Assembly (NCBI GenBank): GCA_030619435.1
Contig: JAUXBI010000137.1
Location: 1-5,012, forward strand
DNA length: 5,012 bases
Origin: Syntrophaceae bacterium
Lineage (GTDB): Bacteria; Desulfobacterota; Syntrophia; Syntrophales; UBA2210
Reading direction: 5' to 3'
In this document: in pieces, positions 1-5,012 of the stretch
Layout of the letters: every line of letters starts with the position of its first letter
Numbering within the stretch: the stretch's first letter is position 1
Position numbers and translations under genes: made by a program
The notes under the pieces: model-generated
What the model was told of the DNA's origin: nothing
Seen by the model: the letters and a program-made list of their open reading frames with translations, nothing else
Database searches by the model: none

Positions 1-7
1 AACGAGA

Positions 8-190
8 CTAAAGCATAGCTACCTTGGTTTTTGCCAGGGCAACCTGGATTTCGAGAGCCTGTTGCCAGTTCTTTTCAACACTTTTGTCCTGCTTGTTTTG
101 ATATGCCTGCTCCGTAGCAAAAGCAACAGGTACAAAAGAGCTAATAGCCAGAGTGAATACCAACAGTGTTATTGTGATTATTCTTTTCAT
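8..190 (-). CDS. Small protein with N-terminal signal peptide, unknown function
   Basis: The protein has 60 residues. Its N terminus is a classic Sec signal: MKR, then a hydrophobic core (IITITLLVFTLAISSF, 4-19), then PVAFA with an AXA signal peptidase I site (Ala23-Phe-Ala25) before Thr26. The predicted mature peptide is 35 residues, polar at first (TEQAYQNKQDKS) and then a likely amphipathic helix (about 36-59, ending LAKTKVAML). There is no lipobox cysteine, so it should be released into the periplasm or outside rather than lipidated. It follows the helical protein gene with a one-base stop/start overlap and a strong ribosome site, so the two are almost certainly co-expressed. I recognise no family. 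The ending is abrupt (ATG CTT TAG) and only 7 bases of window follow, so a premature stop in a longer gene cannot be excluded. A single-pass membrane anchor instead of a cleaved signal is the alternative. Confidence 0.75.
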   Translation of the reverse strand: MKRIITITLLVFTLAISSFVPVAFATEQAYQNKQDKSVEKNWQQALEIQVALAKTKVAML

Positions 191-1335
191 TATTGTTCCT
201 CCTTTCCCTTTTTAAGGGCTTCTTTTGCCCCCTTCCACATGCCCGAGAGACCGCCTTTTGCCACGTCCAGAGATCTTTTTCCGAGTTTTTTAGCCTCTTC
301 AGCCGTGATCTTGGCTGCCTTACCGGCAGCTTCTGCAGTTGTCTTGGCGGCGTCTTTCCCGGTCTCCTTTAGTCTTTCAGCGGCTGCTTCCGCAGCACGG
401 CGAGCCTTTTCTCCCAAAACAGAGGTCGTTTTTTTTGTCTGATCAGCAAGCTCATTCAATACATCCTTTGCCACATCTCCGGAACACCTTGCCACTTTGC
501 GGGCAGTCTCTATGAAAAGTTCATCGATTGCCTCAAGGTCTTCCTTTGTTCGGGCAAGATCTTCACGTAGAAAAGTTTTTGCTTTATCTCCAACAGATTC
601 CACTGCCGATGTGATCCCTTTCTGTGTTCCTTCAAAGGCAGCATGGGCGACATCTTTAACCTTTTCACCGCTTTCCTCGGCAGCCTCAACTGCAGCAGTA
701 ATAACCTTGTAGGTTATCATTTTTACCCTTTCCGCACTCAGGCGACCTTCATCCAGCGCTTTTTTAGTGGCATCGCTGGTAATCTGGGCCACGGGTTCTT
801 TAACATTCTTGCCGGATTTGATGGCCAGCTTGACGGCCTCCTTGACAGTTTCTTCGGTCAGACCCAGTAGTTCCGTACTTTTCAGTTTTATGTCAGCTGC
901 GGAGGTTTCCACACGTTCCCTGATCTCTTCCGACAATGAAGTCCCCGCATCTTTTGCACCTTCCAAGCCTTCCCTGACGCTCCCTGCCAATTTTGCCTCT
1001 TCTTCTCTGAGTTTCTCTCTAAGTTTTCTCAATTCTTCCCGGGTAACCTCTATTGCCTGGTCCTTTTGGCTGCGGACACCGGCAATGGCGCCTTCTACAG
1101 CCCCCTTCACGGTTTCTTCCGTATCAGCTCCAACTTCTTTAAGACCCTCAGCAGCGGCTGCCACAGCATTTTTAACAACAGGGCGAAGTTCTTCAACACC
1201 CCCTCTGGTTTCTGCCACTGTAGTAGATACCGCTTCTCTGACAATGTCATGTACCTTTTCTGCAGTGACCTGTCCCACATCTTTAGCCTTCTTCAACTCC
1301 TCTACAATACGGTTTTTCATCTGATTTTCTGCCAT
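190..1335 (-). CDS. Ala/Glu/Lys-rich helical repeat protein, LEA-, apolipoprotein- or phasin-like
   Basis: This is a 381-residue hydrophilic protein, almost free of Pro, Cys (one, residue 284) and Trp (one, residue 367), with no signal peptide or membrane segment, so probably cytoplasmic. It looks like continuous amphipathic helix or coiled coil. Four degenerate repeats are visible by eye: TAEKVHDIVREAV (24-36), TEETVKGAVEGAI (72-84), TEETVKEAVKLAI (160-172) and SAERVKMITYKVI (200-212). The stretch at about 95-116 is a charged Arg/Glu/Lys helix. Residues about 310-350 contain runs such as AAKTTAEAAGKAAKITAEEA, similar in composition to the 11-residue motifs of group 3 LEA proteins and the Ala/Lys-rich tails of PhaF-type phasins. 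The C terminus (GMWKGAKEALKKGKEEQ) is basic. Proposed roles are coating a lipid or polymer surface, or stabilising membranes or proteins under stress; both are inference from composition. A relation to an uncharacterised DUF family such as DUF6781 is possible but unverified. The start is set by a strong ribosome site, and the stop overlaps the next gene's ATG. Confidence 0.85.
   Translation of the reverse strand: MAENQMKNRIVEELKKAKDVGQVTAEKVHDIVREAVSTTVAETRGGVEELRPVVKNAVAAAAEGLKEVGADTEETVKGAVEGAIAGVRSQKDQAIEVTREELRKLREKLREEEAKLAGSVREGLEGAKDAGTSLSEEIRERVETSAADIKLKSTELLGLTEETVKEAVKLAIKSGKNVKEPVAQITSDATKKALDEGRLSAERVKMITYKVITAAVEAAEESGEKVKDVAHAAFEGTQKGITSAVESVGDKAKTFLREDLARTKEDLEAIDELFIETARKVARCSGDVAKDVLNELADQTKKTTSVLGEKARRAAEAAAERLKETGKDAAKTTAEAAGKAAKITAEEAKKLGKRSLDVAKGGLSGMWKGAKEALKKGKEEQ
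198..204 (-). promoter_or_regulatory. Ribosome binding site AAGGAGG of the signal-peptide gene, inside the preceding gene
   Basis: AAGGAGG on the minus strand lies 7 bases before the ATG at 188-190. It is embedded in the last codons of the helical protein (those for its Lys-Glu-Glu end), and the stop TAA and start ATG share base 190 as TAATG. The arrangement indicates translational coupling and supports this small open frame as a real gene. Confidence 0.85.
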
Positions 1336-1343
1336 AATTTATT

Positions 1344-1350
1344 CCTCCTT
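1344..1350 (-). promoter_or_regulatory. Ribosome binding site AAGGAGG of the helical protein gene
   Basis: On the minus strand AAGGAGG lies 8 bases before the ATG at 1333-1335. This near-perfect Shine-Dalgarno site fixes that ATG as the start rather than the Met five codons later, and suggests efficient translation independent of the upstream gene. Confidence 0.85.
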
Positions 1351-1376
1351 ATTATTAAGGTGATTTCTGGAAAATA

Positions 1377-1390
1377 TTACCACGTGTTAA
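1377..1390. promoter_or_regulatory. Imperfect palindrome centred on CACGTG, possible operator
   Basis: TTACCACGTGTTAA is a 14-base inverted repeat in which 12 bases are symmetric, with CACGTG at 1381-1386. It lies 42 bases upstream of the start of the helical protein gene, in the only sizeable gap of the window, flanked on both sides by AATATT (1373-1378 and 1395-1400). The position suits a transcription-factor site for the downstream pair of genes. No regulator can be named, and short palindromes arise by chance in AT-rich gaps. I found no convincing sigma-70 or sigma-54 promoter in the 156-base gap (1336-1491); TATAAA and TAATAT hexamers occur on the minus strand but lack matching -35 boxes. 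Confidence 0.25.
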
Positions 1391-1491
1391 GTGCAATATT
1401 TATAACTCGAGCATCACACTCGTTTAGTATTTCCCAGTACATTCAAAGATTTTTTCAATCTTCTTACATATTTTTATTGGGTCGAAATTTT

Positions 1492-4020
1492 CTATAGTTC
1501 TTCAACCATTTCTTTTAGCTTTCTTGCAACCGTTTTGGGTTCACCACCATTGACTGAATATGGCTTCCCGATATGCACAGACACATCTCCCCGCTTTGGA
1601 AATGATGAACCATACGGTAAGAGTTTGAATGTACCCCTCAAACAAATGGGCACAACAGGAACCCTGGCACCGAGGGCAAGATGGCCTATCCCTTCCTTAA
1701 ATGAACCCATTTTGCCTGTTCTTGTCCTGTGCCCTTCTGGGAATATCAGGGGGCAATAATTTCTCTCAATGAGTTCTCCTGTATAGGCAAAGCTCCGGCG
1801 GAACGAGGCAGGAGAAAATGGATATACATGGACAAATATCACCAGAGCCATGTATCCCCAAAAATGGAACAAACGCATAAAGGGATGTTTTTCATCCGGC
1901 AGGAAATGTTTCCTGAAGAAGTCTATCCCCATTGCCGGAGAGATGCGGCTGCGGAAACGATGAGGGAGAGCACTCAGGATTACGGGAGTATCCAGATGAC
2001 TGCTGTGATTGGCGACAAATATTACGGGTGGGTTCAGTCCGTGGAGGTTTTCAAGCCCTTTCACTTTAGAACGGCAGAAAATTTTCAGAAGGGGAAAGAG
2101 GATTGTATGCAGGAGGACTGAACGAAGAAAGGTGAATACAGGGTTATTGCTGAAGCGGGGCATCGCAATTTTTCTTTCACCGGCTTTCTTTCCGTAGAGA
2201 AGGTCTTTCAGGTCTCCTATTGAGGTTTCCTCATCGAGGAAAGAATCACGGATCGAAATCTGGTGTTCATTTTCCAGATTAAGGAGAAGCTCCAAGCGAT
2301 CCAGCGAGGAAAGACCCAGGTCTCGCCCTATTTTCAGTGATGGATCAATGGCGCTGCCCATGTCTGCGGCACCGGCCAGCCTGGAAATAATATCAAGAAG
2401 GCTGCCTCTTGACGGAGTGCTCCCTTCTGTTTCTATATTTGCGATCTTTTCAGACACTTCCCTCTTTTTGATTTTCAGTGATGAGGTACGGGGGAAGTCG
2501 CGTTCGGGCCAGATATAAAAATGCCTGATCTTCTTTGATGGAGAAAGGGCAAGGTTAGCCTTTTGGATGATATCTTCCCCGGAAGTTATGCCCGGTTCAG
2601 TGAGGAGCACTGCCGCGATCTCTTCTCTGCCGTCTTTTTCTATTCCGGTAACAACGCTGTCCTTAACACCGGGCTGTGAATTGAGCACATCTTCTATTTC
2701 TTCGGGATAGATATTGAGTCCATCAGATGTAACGATGACATCTTTTTTCCTGCCAAGGAAGTAGAGGTTCCCTTCCTGATCTATGTTACCAATATCGCCG
2801 GTATGAAGCCATCCATCTTGAAGCGCGGTTTCTGCGCCCCCTTGATCTCCAAAATAACCCTCACTTACATTTGGCCCTCTCACCAATATTTCACCATCAT
2901 CGGCGATCCTGATTTGTTGATCACCTACGGTTTTCCCTACGGAACTTTTCTCATCTCTGAGCGGGTTGAAAATGGTTACTATTGGCGATGTCTCTGTCAG
3001 TCCGTAACCCTGATACACGGCAAAAGACAGACGCCTGTAAAATTCACAGACTTCAGGATCAAGTTTCGCGCCTCCAACAACCATGGCAAGAAATGTCAAA
3101 CCTGTACTATAGTGGAGTCCGAAAAAGTACAGGAACCGCAAGATAAAATGCCGGTTTGCCGCACGTTCGTATTTTTTCCAAAAGACTTCTCCCCTGCCCC
3201 GACGGTTTATATCATTGATTATGTGTAGCCTCATTATCTCGAGAATTCTCGGCACGCACACGGCAACAATGATCTTTTCCTTTTTGATTGTTTCCAGAAG
3301 GAAAGAGGAGGACAGGTTCTGTGGAAACACTACAGACCCCTGTAGCATCAGGGGAACAAATATCTCTGCCATCTGTCCATAAAGGTGACTGAGGGGAAGA
3401 AGGGCCAGGAAATTTATATTTCTCAGTATTCTTATAGCCGGTCGCAGGCTGGAAATGATTTCCATGATTGGAGGAAAAAGAGAGGTAATATTGCTATGCC
3501 GGATCATTACACCTTTAGGTTCTGACATTGTACCTGAGGTGAACACAATCTCCGCCAGGTCATCCTCATATATTACCGGGCTATCAATGAATTTAATAGG
3601 ATAAGAAGCAAGTTTTGCCTCCAGGGTTTCCAGCTCGATGAAAGAGTAATTGCCTGAAAATTGTCTGTTATCTCTTGTGGAAACAATAACTCTTGCCTGA
3701 ACTTTTTCTATAATACGATCTGCCTCGTTTTGTGTAATTGTACCATCGAGTGGCACGAGAACAGCACCGCGATTTATGGTACCTAAAAAGGCAACAAGAA
3801 GAGGAAGGGTATTGTCTCCCCGGATAACAACTCTGTCCCCCTTGTCAACCCCACATTCTTCTAACAGTGAAGAGAATCGTACTGCAAGATCAAATACCTT
3901 TCGATAACTCCATTTTGTCGTGCAGAAATCATCCCTGTAGGCAAAATAAGATCTTCTCCTCACTTTTGCCATCGATCGTACTAAATCGACCAGTCTGGAA
4001 TGGGCTTTTCCATAATCCAT
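1492..4020 (-). CDS. Acyl-AMP ligase / acyl carrier protein / PlsC-type acyltransferase fusion (Aas-like)
   Basis: This complete 842-residue protein has three domains. Residues about 1-525 are an AMP-forming acyl-CoA/acyl-ACP synthetase: TSGTMSEPKG (161-170) is the ATP-binding loop, QGYGLTETSP (337-346) the adenylate motif, GWLHTGD (403-409) and GRKKD (423-427) the hinge region, and Lys516 in PRTSSLKIKK is the probable catalytic lysine. Residues about 541-610 form an acyl carrier domain with a likely phosphopantetheine site at Ser572 (LGLSSLDRLEL). Residues about 660-842 are a PlsC/LPLAT acyltransferase: NHSSHLD supplies the HX4D pair (His672, Asp677), FPEGHRTR (760-767) binds acceptor phosphate, and VPVVPICLRG is at 787-796. 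Hydrophobic stretches near 290-315, 631-650 and 719-736 suggest membrane association. Expected role: activate a fatty acid and transfer it to a lysophospholipid or similar acceptor. In E. coli Aas the order is reversed (acyltransferase first). The ATG is 9 bases after the upstream stop with no evident Shine-Dalgarno, so coupled translation is likely. Substrates are inferred. Confidence 0.92.
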   Translation of the reverse strand: MDYGKAHSRLVDLVRSMAKVRRRSYFAYRDDFCTTKWSYRKVFDLAVRFSSLLEECGVDKGDRVVIRGDNTLPLLVAFLGTINRGAVLVPLDGTITQNEADRIIEKVQARVIVSTRDNRQFSGNYSFIELETLEAKLASYPIKFIDSPVIYEDDLAEIVFTSGTMSEPKGVMIRHSNITSLFPPIMEIISSLRPAIRILRNINFLALLPLSHLYGQMAEIFVPLMLQGSVVFPQNLSSSFLLETIKKEKIIVAVCVPRILEIMRLHIINDINRRGRGEVFWKKYERAANRHFILRFLYFFGLHYSTGLTFLAMVVGGAKLDPEVCEFYRRLSFAVYQGYGLTETSPIVTIFNPLRDEKSSVGKTVGDQQIRIADDGEILVRGPNVSEGYFGDQGGAETALQDGWLHTGDIGNIDQEGNLYFLGRKKDVIVTSDGLNIYPEEIEDVLNSQPGVKDSVVTGIEKDGREEIAAVLLTEPGITSGEDIIQKANLALSPSKKIRHFYIWPERDFPRTSSLKIKKREVSEKIANIETEGSTPSRGSLLDIISRLAGAADMGSAIDPSLKIGRDLGLSSLDRLELLLNLENEHQISIRDSFLDEETSIGDLKDLLYGKKAGERKIAMPRFSNNPVFTFLRSVLLHTILFPLLKIFCRSKVKGLENLHGLNPPVIFVANHSSHLDTPVILSALPHRFRSRISPAMGIDFFRKHFLPDEKHPFMRLFHFWGYMALVIFVHVYPFSPASFRRSFAYTGELIERNYCPLIFPEGHRTRTGKMGSFKEGIGHLALGARVPVVPICLRGTFKLLPYGSSFPKRGDVSVHIGKPYSVNGGEPKTVARKLKEMVEEL
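2191..2400 (-). other. Acyl carrier protein domain inside the fusion enzyme
   Basis: Residues 541-610 of the fusion protein show the pattern of a phosphopantetheine-binding domain: a first helix (LLDIISRLAG), a loop ending in LGLSSLDRLELLLNLE, then an acidic helix region and the short final helix IGDLKDLLYG. Ser572 (codon 2305-2307) aligns with the serine that receives 4'-phosphopantetheine; the usual preceding Asp is replaced by Ser571. The domain sits between the ligase and the acyltransferase, so it could carry the acyl group between the two active sites. Domain identity is well supported by pattern; actual modification is not shown by the sequence. Confidence 0.82.
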
Positions 4021-4029
4021 AAAACTATT

Positions 4030-5012
4030 TTAAGCTACTTTATCAGCTATTTTATGATTAACGAAATCACATTCCCATACAGGATCAAAAACATCCGCAA
4101 GTTTTTTATCATATTCTATAAGCTGTTCATGATAAAGGTCACTTTTCAACGCTTCTTCAGCATAAGAATCAAGCGGTTTTACATTATTTTCCCTGAGAAT
4201 ATTCAGCATGTCGCTGTGATGATCTCTAATAGGACACGGCATCAGGCGATTTCCCACGTTGTCCCGATGTTGCATATAACCGTAATTCTTTTGCCAGTTT
4301 CTGATATCACTAAAAAATTTACAGTTACGCACCGTACTGAGATCTCCACCATTCTTGTAGATATCGTAAATATTTGCAGTATAATACGGGACAAAAACAC
4401 AGGGTGCCACATTACCATCCCAGTTGATGTAAAGAAACCCTCCTTTTCTACCTCCGGCAATACAGCCATTGCTCAAATATCCGTTATTCCAGAAATCTAC
4501 ATATGAGTAACCCTTTTCCTCCAATATGTGTTTCGATCTTCTGTACATGTCCAGACGCTGCTCCGGTGTAACCATGATATCAAAATCAATGTCCCTGCCA
4601 ACAGGCATATATTGAAACGCCCAACCAAAAAGAGCCTTTTGTTCCCCGAAATAAAAACCAACAAATTCATCGGACATAACTAATTCAGCATTTTGCCTTG
4701 TCGGGGTAACTGATATGCCGAAGGGATTGCCCACTTCACGGAGATTCGCAAATGCCTGCAAGACCTTTTCGTATACACCTTTACCTCTTCTTGCATCTGT
4801 CTCCTTTTCGAATCCTTCAACTGAAATTGCCGGCGCCACATTGCCCGCATCAGCCAGCTTTCTGACATTCTCCTTATTAAGAAAAGTTCCGTTTGTATAG
4901 ACCATAAAATATTGATTCTTGTGTTTCGCGAACATGTCGTATATGGTTCTGTCACCGTCTCTCCACATGAAAGGCTCTCCGCCGGTAATCGTCGTAAAAT
5001 AACTGCCCCATA
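4030..5012 (-). CDS. Radical SAM protein with SPASM-like C-terminal region, 5' end outside window
   Basis: The reading frame is open to the right edge, so only the last 326 residues are visible. A Met at 4966-4968 is internal: the codons before it encode ITGGEPF (GGEP at 4972-4983), the SAM-amino-group motif that follows the CxxxCxxC cluster in radical SAM enzymes. The cluster itself must lie beyond the edge. Further radical SAM core features are YTNGT (visible residues 38-42), SVEGFEKETDARRGKG starting at residue 63 (typical of the SAM-binding strand and loop), and FQYMPVGR (132-139). The C-terminal part has GCIAGG (Cys183), a DGNVAPC segment (Cys204), Cys230, the MPCPIRDHH motif (Cys259) and Cys314. 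This resembles a SPASM or Twitch domain that would hold an auxiliary iron-sulfur cluster, though the spacing is not canonical. Substrate is unknown; peptide, cofactor or lipid modification are all possible. It ends 9 bases before the acyl ligase fusion gene, suggesting co-transcription. Family confidence is high; specific function is not assignable. Confidence 0.9.
   Translation of the reverse strand, partial: WGSYFTTITGGEPFMWRDGDRTIYDMFAKHKNQYFMVYTNGTFLNKENVRKLADAGNVAPAISVEGFEKETDARRGKGVYEKVLQAFANLREVGNPFGISVTPTRQNAELVMSDEFVGFYFGEQKALFGWAFQYMPVGRDIDFDIMVTPEQRLDMYRRSKHILEEKGYSYVDFWNNGYLSNGCIAGGRKGGFLYINWDGNVAPCVFVPYYTANIYDIYKNGGDLSTVRNCKFFSDIRNWQKNYGYMQHRDNVGNRLMPCPIRDHHSDMLNILRENNVKPLDSYAEEALKSDLYHEQLIEYDKKLADVFDPVWECDFVNHKIADKVA

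Noticed and set aside
62..442. A 126-codon plus-strand open frame covering the small gene and the end of the helical protein gene.
   Set aside because: It is antisense to two well-supported genes with strong ribosome sites, and its Ser/Ala/Phe-rich sequence reflects the opposite strand's codon bias.
767..1324. A 185-codon open frame on the plus strand opposite the helical protein gene.
   Set aside because: Its Ser/Ala/Phe/Thr-rich translation is what the antisense of an Ala/Glu/Lys-rich coding frame gives. It has no ribosome binding site and no recognisable domain.
1394..1410. A TTGCAC/TATAAA cluster on the minus strand as a sigma-70 or sigma-54 promoter.
   Set aside because: Spacing to any partner hexamer is wrong (11 bases from TTGCAC to TAATAT) and the -24 GG of sigma-54 sites is missing.
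1406..1424. A CTCGAG palindrome and nearby CGAG/CTCG inverted repeat in the gap.
   Set aside because: The stems are only four bases and overlap no promoter element; chance occurrence is likely.
1446..1462. A small hairpin (AAGATT ... AATCTT, 5-base loop) 30 bases after the fusion enzyme's stop, as a terminator.
   Set aside because: The stem is six base pairs with only one G-C pair and no T-run follows on the minus strand, so intrinsic termination is not convincing.
1729..2121. Plus-strand open frames within the acyltransferase domain, with similar ones at 2803-3228 and 4000-4506.
   Set aside because: The minus-strand frame encodes conserved catalytic motifs across these spans; the plus-strand translations show no domain or start signals.
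4966..4968. ATG as the start of the radical SAM gene.
   Set aside because: The frame is open upstream to the window edge and encodes the conserved ITGGEPF motif there, so the gene starts outside the window.

Overview
The window is a bacterial stretch in which every supportable gene lies on the minus strand. Reading in the direction of transcription, from high to low coordinates, the order is: (1) the 3' part of a radical SAM protein gene, entering from the right edge (4030-5012); (2) a complete 842-residue fusion enzyme with an AMP-forming acyl ligase, an acyl carrier protein domain and a PlsC-type acyltransferase (1492-4020); (3) a 156-base intergenic gap; (4) a 381-residue Ala/Glu/Lys-rich, wholly helical LEA-, apolipoprotein- or phasin-like protein (190-1335); (5) a 60-residue peptide with a signal sequence (8-190), whose start codon overlaps the preceding stop codon.

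The organism cannot be fixed from this window. A radical SAM gene beside a ligase-ACP-acyltransferase fusion, moderate base composition by eye, and clear AAGGAGG ribosome binding sites on two genes fit an anaerobic Gram-negative bacterium, perhaps of the Desulfobacterota (former Deltaproteobacteria). This is a low-confidence inference. No rRNA, tRNA, transposase, integrase, CRISPR array or phage gene is visible.

The layout suggests two transcriptional blocks. The radical SAM and fusion-enzyme genes are only 9 bases apart, and the second has no recognisable ribosome binding site, so it is probably translated by coupling. The helical protein and the signal-peptide gene form a second block: each has a strong AAGGAGG site, and the two share one base in a TAATG stop/start overlap. 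The gap between the blocks holds an imperfect CACGTG-centred palindrome, but no convincing promoter or terminator. All four genes could still be one transcript.

Functionally, the fusion enzyme should activate a fatty acid, possibly hold it on its own ACP domain, and transfer it to a lysophospholipid or related acceptor at the membrane. The helical protein has features of proteins that coat lipid surfaces or stabilise membranes and proteins under stress, and the small peptide is probably exported. A lipid- or envelope-related theme joins the last three genes, but no defined system can be proven from the sequence alone.
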